A stretch of DNA of 64,000 nucleotides from Adonisia turfae CCMR0081 (GCF_011009555.1 NZ_QXHD01000004.1:7038576-7102575), one strand, 5' to 3'. Numbered from the stretch's first letter, positions 52,310 to 61,908 are shown. A program made the numbers and translations. The notes: generated by a model from the sequence alone, not told the origin.

Positions 52310-52917
52310 AATTACCTTTTGGGCACTAGACTCACCAGCATTGGACCATTAATTTCTCCCAATAGTCATTAATCTTTAATAACCATTCATATTTCGCAGA
52401 TTTTAGAATACTCAAGCAGATATCTCATCTTTTTTATCCCGATAATTTCTTAAACGTATCAAAGAACTCTCTTTGGTCTAAAGCAGTCAAAAGAATTCAA
52501 ATTCAGAAACTAAAATGGGAACAATCAAAACGATCTTCTTCAGTGTTATTGTTCTCATTTTAGAAAGTATCGAAAATTACATAGGGTTTTGCCCCCTGTA
52601 TGACTTGCAATAATGAGTGGTTTGGTCATTTCGTAACCACCATCACATGACAGAATCGCTATCATAGGAGAGAATGAAGTATGGCATCTAGGATCCGGTC
52701 GCAAGATTGTCCCATCAATGGTGGGGAATGAAGTTTATCTTGCTATGAGATTAGGTGGGGTGAGGGTCTATCGGTAATTACGTATTTTAATACGACGATA
52801 TAAAAAGGCCCGATAAATTCTTCCGCAAATTCCGTATTCATTACTTCATGATGTGCGGAAGTCCCTATAGGACCAGGGTAATCTTAATATCAGGTAGTCT
52901 TGTCAGTCAGGTTTTCT
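52310..52917. other. Intergenic region upstream of the cyclase gene
   Basis: 608 bp, AT-rich in its first half. An 8-bp hairpin, CTTCCGCA at 52820-52827 against TGCGGAAG at 52854-52861, lies 57 bp before the cyclase ATG with a 26-nt loop and would be within the leader. No frame of credible length is present. Confidence 0.5.
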
Positions 52918-54711
52918 ATGGAAGGAGCGCAGCCATCGCTTCAAACCCAGCAGCGTGTCCTTGCCGCAATTGTGGTAACAGACGCTGTTGGGTTTAGTGC
53001 CCAGATGTCCTCTGATGAAGAACGGGCACTGGCGATTATTAATCGAGATCTTAAGCAGATTGCCGGACTGTGCAATGTGTTTAAGGGCCAGGTGCTTAAA
53101 TCAACTGGCGATGGTCTATTGATGTGCTTTTTTAGCGCAGCTCAGGCCGTGGCTTGTGCACTGAATATTCAAAAAAAACTGCGCGGTGATAGCAAGCGGG
53201 ATAGCTTTGACCATCGCATTGGCATTCATCTAGGCGATGTGTACATAAACAATTCCGACGTTATGGGGAATGGCGTCAACATTGCGGCTCGTTTAGAAAG
53301 CTTTGCGGCCCCTGGTGAAATCTGTGTTTCTCAGGTGGTCTATGATGTCGTCAAAAGTCGCCTAGATTTAGATGCCACATTTCTTGGCCCGCTAAATCTT
53401 AAAAATATTCAAGAATCAGTCCCTGCTTATCAGCTACGGCCAGTCATTGAGCTGGAGGTGTCTGATGCGGAGATGACCCGACCATTTTTTGCTGAAGGGT
53501 TTGAAGGTTATGCCTTTGAGAGCCCAATTGATCAGGCTTTACAAAGTCTAGGTGACCATCCCGACCATCTGCGGATCAAAAAACTGATTTTTGGTACCTG
53601 TCAAAACCTATGGGAAAACGACACTACCGTTCTGGATCAGTTTTCATTGCAGCATCTGATTGACGCATTGGTGCAGCGCAATCCGTCAGTGGAGCATTGC
53701 CGTGCGAGTCTTTACCGCATTGTGGCTACCCTCAACCATAAAGAGGTCTACTCTGATGTGGCTGAGGTAATTTTGCAGGCCATTACGCCGTTATATATAG
53801 AACGGGCGGCCAGTTTACTTCCTGGTGGGGAGCCAGAAGAAGCTGAGGATGCGGCAGAAGAAAGTGTAGAGGAATCTAAGGATCGCTATCAACAGGTGGC
53901 GGATGAGCTAGAGCGAGATTCCCAGATTATCCGGATAAAAAAAGTTTTATATTGTCTGTGCCATAAAGTTTGGGAAACGGATATCCGTAAAATTGAGCAA
54001 GCGGATACGGCGATTTTGATACAGCAGCTGTATCAGCTGACACCAACACCCAACGATCTTAAATATCGGTTACGTCATTTATTGCACCATCTAAATCGCA
54101 AAACTAAATACACCAAAATTGTAAATATTATTTTTAAGGCCTTTCATCCCCTTTATAGTGCTCAAACTGAGCTGATCCCGATGTCAACACCGGGGTTCTC
54201 CACTGCCAACGACACCGATAGTCCAGAAACCTGTTTTGGGGATCTGCCGGTTGGTATTCATCCTGAAAATACCGTCGCCTATTCAGCGAAGTCTTTAGAA
54301 GGACCTTCTATGGAGGTGGCCCAGGTGAAAGACCGGGCCGATTTGTTTGAGCTCAGGCTCGATATCATCAAATATTGCAACCCGCTACGGGCTAAAATCT
54401 TGCTGCATTCCACCCTTTACAGTCCCTTTACCGGAAGTTCACAAGAGTGGTCATTGCTACGTAGTAAAACCTTAGAAGACTTTTTACGAGAAGTTTTCAA
54501 CTATTGTTCTTCATTCCAAGACTTGGAAAGTAAATTATCTATTATTGTTCACTGTTTAGAAGACACCGATGACAATGAGCCAGTTGTCACTGCTATTTTG
54601 AATGCTATTAAACCCTATTACGCTGAACCAGACGAAGTGGTAATCCCTGTCGATAGTGCTAGAGCTGCTGTGTCTGCTGTTACCTCAATGAGGCCTGCAT
54701 CCTATGGATAA
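52918..54711 (+). CDS. Class III adenylate cyclase with three C-terminal modules
   Basis: 597 aa from ATG 52918. The N-terminal cyclase domain (about 14-175) has metal ligands D22 (VVTDAVGFS) and D65 (STGDG), adenine-selecting K61 and D114, and transition-state N121 and R125 (VNIAARLE). So it should make cAMP as a homodimer. Residues about 217-295, 337-415 and 455-560 are three copies of an unassigned helical module, seen best in 'LRIKKLIFGTCQNLWENDTTVL' versus 'IRIKKVLYCLCHKVWETDIRKI', each ending with a 'PLY' or 'PYY' helix. No membrane segment. It overlaps the next gene by 8 bp. Confidence 0.9.
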   Translation: MEGAQPSLQTQQRVLAAIVVTDAVGFSAQMSSDEERALAIINRDLKQIAGLCNVFKGQVLKSTGDGLLMCFFSAAQAVACALNIQKKLRGDSKRDSFDHRIGIHLGDVYINNSDVMGNGVNIAARLESFAAPGEICVSQVVYDVVKSRLDLDATFLGPLNLKNIQESVPAYQLRPVIELEVSDAEMTRPFFAEGFEGYAFESPIDQALQSLGDHPDHLRIKKLIFGTCQNLWENDTTVLDQFSLQHLIDALVQRNPSVEHCRASLYRIVATLNHKEVYSDVAEVILQAITPLYIERAASLLPGGEPEEAEDAAEESVEESKDRYQQVADELERDSQIIRIKKVLYCLCHKVWETDIRKIEQADTAILIQQLYQLTPTPNDLKYRLRHLLHHLNRKTKYTKIVNIIFKAFHPLYSAQTELIPMSTPGFSTANDTDSPETCFGDLPVGIHPENTVAYSAKSLEGPSMEVAQVKDRADLFELRLDIIKYCNPLRAKILLHSTLYSPFTGSSQEWSLLRSKTLEDFLREVFNYCSSFQDLESKLSIIVHCLEDTDDNEPVVTAILNAIKPYYAEPDEVVIPVDSARAAVSAVTSMRPASYG

Positions 54712-55699
54712 TGCTGCTGAACTATTAGCCTGTTATAACAGTGGCCAAAAGGACTTTAGTGGTCTGTGCCTAGCGAATTTACAGATGCCAAAAGTGGATT
54801 TGATCGGCGCGAACTTTTCGAAAGCTGATCTAGAACGTACGGATCTGATGTTTGCCTATTTGAGCCGGGTGAATATGCAGCAGGCGAACCTTAGCCATGC
54901 CAACCTGAGCGGCGTCAATCTGAATCAGGCGAATCTGATTTATACCAACCTGAGTGATGCTAATTTGCATGGCGCGAGTTTACAGGGGGCCGACCTGCGG
55001 GGGGCTGATCTCACCCTGGCCGATCTATTTGATGTGAATTTAGCCGACGCTGATCTCCGTAATGCTGACCTGAGCGGCGCTAATTTAACTGGGGCTTGTT
55101 TACGGGGGGCGAATCTGCGGCAAGAACTGCGCAGTGAGCAAACAATTTTGCGGGGGGCCCATTTGCGTCAGGTGGATCTGCGCGGGGCTAACCTTAAAGG
55201 GGCGGATCTGGCCAATGTCGATCTGAGTGGTGCCAACCTGAGTGAGGCGTTTCTCAAAGATGCTGATCTGCGCAATGCCAACTTGAACGGTGCCAACCTT
55301 AAGGGTGCATCATTGGCAGATGCTCAGTTAGAAGGTGCTAATTTGCGCTATGCCAATTTGACCCGCACCCGTGCCCAGCGGGCAAATCTATCTGGCTGCG
55401 ATTTCACTGGTGCTGATCTAAAGGGTGTGAATCTTACTGATACTAAGCTTTGTGGTGCTCAACTTTTCCAGATTGTTATGGTTGATGCCCGGTTGCTGCG
55501 TTCTGACCTGAGTCGAGCTAATCTAAGTGGTGCTGACCTGACCCAGGCTGACTTGACTAATGCTTATTTGGGACGCACTAATTTAGGTGAGGCGAATCTG
55601 ACTGACGCGATTTTGTTTAAGGCTGAACTGAGTAGTGCGAACTTAGCTGGCGCTAAACTCAGTGGGACAACTATGCCTGATGGAAAAGTGCAGAACTAA
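54704..55699 (+). CDS. Pentapeptide-repeat protein
   Basis: 331 aa, almost wholly A(D/N)LxG pentapeptides from about residue 18 to 325, predicting a right-handed quadrilateral beta helix with an interruption near 141-150 (RQELRSEQTI). No signal peptide or membrane segment, so cytoplasmic. Its ATG lies inside the end of the cyclase gene (8-bp overlap), which implies translational coupling and a shared job. Known pentapeptide proteins mimic DNA or act as scaffolds; this one's partner is unknown. Confidence 0.93.
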   Translation: MDNAAELLACYNSGQKDFSGLCLANLQMPKVDLIGANFSKADLERTDLMFAYLSRVNMQQANLSHANLSGVNLNQANLIYTNLSDANLHGASLQGADLRGADLTLADLFDVNLADADLRNADLSGANLTGACLRGANLRQELRSEQTILRGAHLRQVDLRGANLKGADLANVDLSGANLSEAFLKDADLRNANLNGANLKGASLADAQLEGANLRYANLTRTRAQRANLSGCDFTGADLKGVNLTDTKLCGAQLFQIVMVDARLLRSDLSRANLSGADLTQADLTNAYLGRTNLGEANLTDAILFKAELSSANLAGAKLSGTTMPDGKVQN

Positions 55700-56043
55700 T
55701 AGTGAATTGTTAATCTAGACATCCCCGCAAGTGAGTGCCCCGTTAGGGAGGTCATCATAATGTCCTCTTTGGTGGTGAACCCTGTGAGGGGATTGTTTTC
55801 TGCACCAAAGATCAATGTGCCGTGGAGTTGATTATTGGGCTGGGGGGCCAGAACAATGTGGCTATTGCGGTCAAAATTTGAGGTGTGTGATCGGGAACTT
55901 GTTGTCTGGGGCGGTTCTGGCAAGAACAATGGATTTGTAGGGGTCGGGGACGTAGGTTTGTTTGCAATCATGAATAATATTAAATTGCGTAGTTGATTCT
56001 CTGAGTTGACTTCTTGCCCCTGCATTAAACGTTGGTAATGCAC
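55696..56043 (-). CDS. Doubtful frame, unknown function
   Basis: 115 codons on the opposite strand with Thr/Pro/Ser-rich composition and no recognised domain. Its end overlaps the pentapeptide gene's stop codon. A later ATG (MIANKPTSPTP) would shorten it. It fills an otherwise empty 447-bp gap, but nothing else speaks for it. Confidence 0.3.
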   Translation of the reverse strand: MHYQRLMQGQEVNSENQLRNLILFMIANKPTSPTPTNPLFLPEPPQTTSSRSHTSNFDRNSHIVLAPQPNNQLHGTLIFGAENNPLTGFTTKEDIMMTSLTGHSLAGMSRLTIHY

Positions 56044-56146
56044 GTAGTATTCAGTATTCGTCAGGAACTCCTATGGCAAGCTTTCAGCCTCTGAACATTC
56101 CTATATCAAAGTGAACGAATACAACTAATTTTTCAGCTAGAGCATA
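55700..56146. other. Gap between pentapeptide gene and Hsp70-like gene
   Basis: 447 bp. Apart from the doubtful frame on the - strand nothing is recognised. There is no obvious terminator, so read-through from the cyclase unit into the Hsp70-like gene cannot be excluded. Confidence 0.45.
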
Positions 56147-58588
56147 ATGCCTGTGAATAGCTATAAATTTCTACGTCTAACTGAATATGCTAGTGTTGCT
56201 GCTACTGTCGTTGGTGCGATCGCAACCATATCAACTCAGCAAGTCGCCTATACAGCGGTTCCTCTAGCCTTTAGCGTTAGCCTGAATTTAATCAGCCGTC
56301 GCCAGCAAGAAAAACGTTTAGAGCAACGCTTCAGCCAAACCCAAAAAGAGACTGATCAGCAACTACAGCAAATTCAGCGACGACTAAAAAAATTAGATCT
56401 CTCAATTGTCGATGTAACTTCCTCTGTTCAGACCGATAGTCAAGCCCTATCTGAGCAAGCTACCCAACAGATTCAATCGCTCTCCAGCGAGATTAGCTCA
56501 TTGCAAGAGCACCTCGCTCAACAAAGCACCACCAGTCAAACTAGCGTTGACCAAGTCGTAGAGGAGTTGCGGCAGCTACAGCTATCGGTTCCAGAGGCCA
56601 TCTCCTCAGCTCAACACGATAGCCAGTCGCAAGTTGAGCGCTTGGCTGAGCGAATTCAAGACCTGTCTAACGATACCCAATCGCTACGGAAGCACCTAGC
56701 TCAACAGAGTGATATCAGCCAAACAAGTATCGGCCAAGTTGCTGAAGAGTTACGGCAACTACAAGTATTGGTCACAGAAACAATTGCATCGACACAGAGC
56801 GAGCGTCAGTCTCTATCTGAGCAAGCTACCCAGCAGAGTCAATCACTTTCCAGCGAGATCAACTCATTGCGGGAGCAACTCGTTTACCAAGGGACCAGTA
56901 GCCAAACTAGCCTCGATCAAGTTACTGAGCGTTTTCGGCAATTACAAGTATCAGTCACTGACCTCATAGTTCGTTCTGAGAGAGTGCTTGACCAAGTTGC
57001 GAGTACCCTAGCCGAGACCCGCGAGCAAGTTATCCGTGAGCAGCAGGCTAATCTGGAGGCAACAACTCAGAGCCTAAGCAACAATATTACTCAGTTACAG
57101 GATGAACTCAATAGGCTCAAGCTAGATGTCGATGAGTTTAGATCTCGGCTTGAAGCTAGTCTCTCTGCTACTCAACCAGATTTTCCACACAATATTGTTC
57201 CAAATCTACCTACTGAGGATGAGTGCGATCGCGAAATTGTTTTAGGTATTGATTTTGGTACAGGCTTTACCAAAGTCTGCTTTTGGGATGTTGGCAGTGA
57301 TCAGGCTGAAATCGTTACATTTGCCTCACCTACAGAAGAAGAGGTGACTCTGGAGCAAGCCTTAATTCCTACTAATCTGGCTATTTTGAGTGATGATACT
57401 TTGCTTACAGGGCTCAACATAGCCGAATGGGAAAATAACACTCATTCGATTAAGCGCTCAGTAAACTTTATCAAAATGCGTCTGGCAGACCTAGATATGC
57501 CTGCAACTGATTCTTGGCGTCTTGAGCAAGTCCCTGAGTTACATGAACCTGTTGTGGTTGAAAGCATCTGTGCATATTATCTCAGTCAGGTTATCACCAG
57601 AGCACAAGCTTGGATTCAAGTAAATCGCCCCGATCTTTTCAAAAATCAAACGATTCACTGGAGTGTAAATATTGGTGTCCCAGCAGCATATTGCGACTCA
57701 CCAACCCTTGAGCGCTTTCATAAAGTTCTTTCCTTAGCTTGGCTCTTGACTTATAGTCCTTTAGGATCTAGAAGACTTACACTACAAAAACTTCAACAGC
57801 TGATAACCCATTTCAAGGGGTGGATGAATGCTAATGTTGCTCAAGAGGCGTTAGCTTGCATCACTACTCCAGAGATTACAGCAGCAGCATGGTCTTTCCT
57901 TAGCTCACAGGCTGCTCAGGATGGTTTTTACACTCTGTTTGATATTGGTGATGGGACGCTTGATGGGTCTGCATTCCGATTTTGGCGCGATGAAGGAATG
58001 CGGCGTCTAGATATTTACGAAACGGAGGTTAAACCCCTTGGAGTAAGTGCGCTGACTAAACAAGCCGCAGACGAACTTGACAGATCATTTGAATATGTTC
58101 GCCAAAGTCTATCAAGACCTAATGATCTAGAATTTCAGCAGAAAATCCAAGATAGCAAAAGCAGGAAGAGAGTGCAGGAACTTGTTGCTAGTGTTGTGTT
58201 CGATGGAAACAAAAAACATCACATCTTACGACGTGCCCTTGCCAAGGACGAAATTGGAACTAAATTGAGAGTTTTAGTTGGTGGCGGTGGGAGTAATATT
58301 CCATTTTTCCAGAAAACAATCGAGTCTACTCACGGTGATTTCAACCATAAAAATAGTGAGATTCCGTCCTATCAACTAAAAGAGATTCCTGCACCCGAGA
58401 ACCTAGTTACCAATGGTCTTGCGCCGAAAGAATTTGGCCGATTTACTGTCGCCTATGGCTTATGTATGCTTGCTTACGAAGATCCTGACTTTATGCGCTT
58501 ACCCAGTCAGGTGGAAAAAGATGAAGCACCGATAAGACCAGAATATACTCATACAGAACGTTATGAAGATACGCGAGATTTGATGTAA
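56147..58588 (+). CDS. Membrane-anchored coiled-coil Hsp70/actin-fold ATPase
   Basis: 813 aa. Residues about 12-50 form one or two hydrophobic segments ('ASVAATVVGAIATIS', 'AYTAVPLAFSVSLNLI'). Residues 55-340 are a long coiled coil containing three 57-61-aa repeats. Residues 363-800 are an Hsp70-like ATPase: phosphate loop 1 'VLGIDFGTGFTKV' (366-378), phosphate loop 2 'FDIGDGTLDGS' (598-608), and the adenosine motif 'VLVGGGGSNIPF' (709-720). There is no Hsp70 substrate-binding domain. It lies 18 bp upstream of a SNF2/RapA-type helicase, so both should act together. Function unknown. Confidence 0.85.
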   Translation: MPVNSYKFLRLTEYASVAATVVGAIATISTQQVAYTAVPLAFSVSLNLISRRQQEKRLEQRFSQTQKETDQQLQQIQRRLKKLDLSIVDVTSSVQTDSQALSEQATQQIQSLSSEISSLQEHLAQQSTTSQTSVDQVVEELRQLQLSVPEAISSAQHDSQSQVERLAERIQDLSNDTQSLRKHLAQQSDISQTSIGQVAEELRQLQVLVTETIASTQSERQSLSEQATQQSQSLSSEINSLREQLVYQGTSSQTSLDQVTERFRQLQVSVTDLIVRSERVLDQVASTLAETREQVIREQQANLEATTQSLSNNITQLQDELNRLKLDVDEFRSRLEASLSATQPDFPHNIVPNLPTEDECDREIVLGIDFGTGFTKVCFWDVGSDQAEIVTFASPTEEEVTLEQALIPTNLAILSDDTLLTGLNIAEWENNTHSIKRSVNFIKMRLADLDMPATDSWRLEQVPELHEPVVVESICAYYLSQVITRAQAWIQVNRPDLFKNQTIHWSVNIGVPAAYCDSPTLERFHKVLSLAWLLTYSPLGSRRLTLQKLQQLITHFKGWMNANVAQEALACITTPEITAAAWSFLSSQAAQDGFYTLFDIGDGTLDGSAFRFWRDEGMRRLDIYETEVKPLGVSALTKQAADELDRSFEYVRQSLSRPNDLEFQQKIQDSKSRKRVQELVASVVFDGNKKHHILRRALAKDEIGTKLRVLVGGGGSNIPFFQKTIESTHGDFNHKNSEIPSYQLKEIPAPENLVTNGLAPKEFGRFTVAYGLCMLAYEDPDFMRLPSQVEKDEAPIRPEYTHTERYEDTRDLM
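56441..56977 (+). repeat. Three tandem coiled-coil repeats (about 180 bp each)
   Basis: Units begin near 56441, 56624 and 56807. At the protein level they share 'LSSEISSLQEHLAQQ', 'SQTSVDQVVEELRQLQ' and variants. Unit 1 and 3 are closest (SEQATQQ-x-QSLSSEI in both). DNA identity is still high, suggesting recent expansion by unequal exchange. Confidence 0.8.
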
Positions 58589-58606
58589 ACGCTGATAAAA
58601 AAGTCC

Positions 58607-61600
58607 ATGTCATCAACGAATAACTGGAATCCGGAAGTCCCAGGACAAGACGTCCGACTAAAATCCAATCCTGGTAAACGGGGGCAAACAACTGGGCGTA
58701 TCAGACGATTGGGCAATCGTATCCTGGTAGAAGTCGAATTTGGCCCTGCCGAAAAGATATACCGCCCAAAAAACCTCCTTGAACTCTGCTGTGATGATGA
58801 AAGCATTGAAGGCTTAATGCGGCAGGGGCGATTTGGCGGGCCAGATGATCTGCGACGGATTCTCACCTTTGAGAAAGTGAAAGGTCAGCTGACAAACGTG
58901 TTTTACAGTATGGAGGCTAGCCAGACAGATTTCTATCCCCATCAGTTTAAGCCGGTTCTTAAGTTCCTTAACTCTCCGGTAGGGCGTCTTTTGATTGCAG
59001 ATGAAGTGGGCCTTGGTAAAACCATTGAAGCCATGTACATCTGGAAAGAACTCCAGACCCGAGAAGATGCCAGGCGCTTGTTGATTGTGTGCCCGGCGAT
59101 GTTACGCCAAAAATGGCAAGATGACCTGCGACAGCGGTTTAATATTTTCGCGGATATTGTTGATGCAAAAGAGTTGTTGCGTCGAGTGAGGCTATGTCTT
59201 GAGCACCAGAAACCGCAAGCGTTTGTCTGTATCGCAAGTCTTGAAGGATTACGTCCAGGGCGCAACTGGGAAGGTATTAAGGCTGCCAATGCCCGTGATG
59301 AGCTAGCGCGTCTGTTAGATGCTAACCCCAGCAGTGAGTCCCTGAGCCTGTTTGATCTTGCCATCATTGATGAAGCCCACTACCTGCGTAATGCAACAAC
59401 GGCGAGTAATCAAGTAGGGCAGCTGATTCGTGATGCCACCAAACACCTCATTCTGCTTACGGCCACACCGATTCAAACCGATAGCTCTAATCTGTATCAG
59501 ATACTGCGCATCATCAGCCCTGACGATTTTTTTAATGCTGATATTTTTAACAATATGCTGGAGGCAAACGAACCCGTTGTTCATGCATTGCGCCATTTGT
59601 GGGCTAGCCCGCCAGAGCCTGCCAAAGCTCGCGAAGCTTTACAGCGGGCCTCCACCTCTGGTTACTTTGCGGATAATCCTTTACTTGAGCAAATCCAGCA
59701 GAGTTTATCAAGTCTGAACCAAGTTGATGAAAGCGAACGGATTGAACTTGGCTACAAACTTGAAAAAGTTTCTTTACTAGGACAGTATATTACCCGTAGC
59801 CGTAAACGCGATGTCTTAAGCAATCGGGTTAAGCGTGATCCACAGACACTTGAGGTCAGGTTTTCATCCTTAGAACAAGAGGTCTATGATCGCGTTAGTG
59901 AATATATTCGTGAACAGAGTAAGGGCAAAAAAGGGGCACCACTCTTTCAGCTAATCTCAAAGCAGCGTCAAATGGCCAGTTGCATGGTAGCTGCGCTGGA
60001 AGCTTGGCAGAATGATGCTTCTCTGAGTGCTCTGGTTGACGAAGCCCTGTGGGAAGATTTTGGCAAAATACCGGAGCAAAGGAGTACCAGTCCATTATCT
60101 GTTGCCACACCTTCAGCCCTGAAGAAAGTCAACATTCGAGAGTTAGAGTCTTGTGATAGCAAGTATTCAGAGCTGCAAGGCTTTCTCGAAAAAGAACTCA
60201 AGAAAAACTCTAACGAAAAATTTGTTATTTTTGCCTACTTTCGAGGGACATTAAAGTACTTACAGCGCCGTTTAGAGGCTGCTAACATTTCTAACTGCCT
60301 AATCATGGGAGACATGGGAGACGATAAATGGACAGCCGTCGAACAGTTTCGCCAAGATAATGGCCCTTCGGTTCTGTTATCTTCTGAGGTGGGCAGCGAG
60401 GGCATTGATCTTCAGCATTGCCGTTTTCTGATCAACTACGATCTGCCATGGAACCCGATGCGGGTAGAGCAGCGCATTGGACGCTTAGATCGATTAGGTC
60501 AACCAGCAGAACGCATTTCAATTATTAATTTTAGCCTGGTCGATACTATTGAGGAAAGAATCCTCGAACGACTTTATGATCGTATTCAGATATTCAGAGA
60601 GAGCATTGGTGATCTTGAAAGCATTTTAGGTCAGGCTACCGAGAAACTATTAGTTGATCTTTTCTCTGCCGATTTAACCCCTGAAGAGAAAGAAGAACAA
60701 GCGGTCCTAACAAGTAAGGCACTTATTAACAAACGGCTTCTGCAAAATGAGTTAGAGACCGAAGCTGTCAATATGTTAGCTTTTGCAGATCACATTTTGG
60801 ACTCTATCAATCAGAGTCGAGATCAGGGACGATGGCTTCAACCCGACGAACTGCTAGCCTTTGTAGAAGATTGTTTTTCTCGTTACTACCCTGGTACGCT
60901 CATTGAGCCAAAACCCAATGAACCTAAGCTTTATAACATTACATTATCCGAGCAGGCCAAGATTGATCTACAATTTTTTATAGGTAAAAATCGCTGCGCT
61001 ACGCCGACACAGCTACATAAGTCAGGTAGACCCGTGAGCTGCTTTTTTGACCCTAAAATTTCAGGCAGTATGGGTAAGCGCAATGAGCTTTTAGACCCCA
61101 CCCATCCTCTGATTCTATGGATTCGCGAGCGATATACTACGTCGGAGCAAACTCTACATCCAGTATCTGCCATTAAAACACAGGTAGACGAGACCGATTT
61201 ATCATCCGGACTGTATGCCTATTCAGTGCACCGCTGGACATTTTCAGGCATTAAAACAGAAAGTCAAATCGCTTACAAAATTATTCGTATAGACGATGGC
61301 CATGTCCTATCCGATCAAGACTCTGAGGCCATACTTTCTACGCTAATGAAACAAGGGCAGATAAAGCCCAATGCACAAAATTTCATTGAGGATATTGACG
61401 GTGTGCTTGCATGTTTGTTGACCTGTGATGCACATATTGATACAGCATTTAACCAGGCACTTGAAGATTTCTATATTGATAACGAGAATCGTTGCAATAT
61501 TCAAGAAAAGAGTGCGCGTGCCTTTGCTGAACGTAAACAGCGTGAATTAGAATCTCGTTTAGAACGTTTTCGTCAGGCGGGTAAAACCCAAATTATTCCA

Positions 61601-61741
61601 GCAACAGAGGGACAACTTAAAAAGGTTAAGCGAGAGCTGGAAGTTAAGCTTAAAAATATTCAAGAAAAACGTGATGATCTAACCTGTGAGCCTAAACCTT
61701 TAGCTGCTGGTGTTATCTTCGTTGAAGCAAAAATCGGTTAG
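58607..61741 (+). CDS. SNF2/RapA-type helicase
   Basis: 1044 aa. The N-terminal 95 residues contain a beta-rich region (GKRGQTTGRIRRLGNRILVEVEF) like the RapA Tudor/KOW part. The helicase core has Walker A DEVGLGKT (132-139), DEAH (255-258), TATPIQ (285-290), then in lobe 2 'EVGSEGIDLQ' (594-603) and QRIGRLDRLGQ (622-632), the SWI/SNF pattern. A long C-terminal region (about 650-1044) ends with a basic coiled coil. It probably translocates on double-stranded DNA or removes bound protein. No nuclease or methylase motif is seen. Close linkage to the Hsp70-like ATPase implies a two-protein system. ATG start. Confidence 0.9.
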   Translation: MSSTNNWNPEVPGQDVRLKSNPGKRGQTTGRIRRLGNRILVEVEFGPAEKIYRPKNLLELCCDDESIEGLMRQGRFGGPDDLRRILTFEKVKGQLTNVFYSMEASQTDFYPHQFKPVLKFLNSPVGRLLIADEVGLGKTIEAMYIWKELQTREDARRLLIVCPAMLRQKWQDDLRQRFNIFADIVDAKELLRRVRLCLEHQKPQAFVCIASLEGLRPGRNWEGIKAANARDELARLLDANPSSESLSLFDLAIIDEAHYLRNATTASNQVGQLIRDATKHLILLTATPIQTDSSNLYQILRIISPDDFFNADIFNNMLEANEPVVHALRHLWASPPEPAKAREALQRASTSGYFADNPLLEQIQQSLSSLNQVDESERIELGYKLEKVSLLGQYITRSRKRDVLSNRVKRDPQTLEVRFSSLEQEVYDRVSEYIREQSKGKKGAPLFQLISKQRQMASCMVAALEAWQNDASLSALVDEALWEDFGKIPEQRSTSPLSVATPSALKKVNIRELESCDSKYSELQGFLEKELKKNSNEKFVIFAYFRGTLKYLQRRLEAANISNCLIMGDMGDDKWTAVEQFRQDNGPSVLLSSEVGSEGIDLQHCRFLINYDLPWNPMRVEQRIGRLDRLGQPAERISIINFSLVDTIEERILERLYDRIQIFRESIGDLESILGQATEKLLVDLFSADLTPEEKEEQAVLTSKALINKRLLQNELETEAVNMLAFADHILDSINQSRDQGRWLQPDELLAFVEDCFSRYYPGTLIEPKPNEPKLYNITLSEQAKIDLQFFIGKNRCATPTQLHKSGRPVSCFFDPKISGSMGKRNELLDPTHPLILWIRERYTTSEQTLHPVSAIKTQVDETDLSSGLYAYSVHRWTFSGIKTESQIAYKIIRIDDGHVLSDQDSEAILSTLMKQGQIKPNAQNFIEDIDGVLACLLTCDAHIDTAFNQALEDFYIDNENRCNIQEKSARAFAERKQRELESRLERFRQAGKTQIIPATEGQLKKVKRELEVKLKNIQEKRDDLTCEPKPLAAGVIFVEAKIG

Positions 61742-61777
61742 CTAGATTCTCCCTTATTTATGCAGTGAGATAATCTC

Positions 61778-61804
61778 GTAGGGGTGGTGCCTTGTGCCCA
61801 CCCC
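61778..61804. repeat. GTAGGGG-type hairpin after the helicase gene
   Basis: GGGGTGG (61781-61787) pairs with CCACCCC (61798-61804), preceded by GTA, 37 bp after the helicase stop codon. It is a member of the same repeat family as 8554-8586 and may stop transcription of the helicase unit. Confidence 0.6.
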
Positions 61805-61908
61805 GCAACATCTAAGGCCATTAACCAGAATTTTTGCTGTGCGAGATCGAGTGGGTAGCGTTGGTTACCCAGGATAGGTACAAGACCTTCTGCCTCTACA
61901 AATATCTC

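Noticed and set aside
58607-61741. Assignment of the helicase to DISARM (DrmD)
   Set aside because: The SNF2 core is similar in kind, but DrmA, DrmB, DrmC and a methylase are absent, so the name is not justified.
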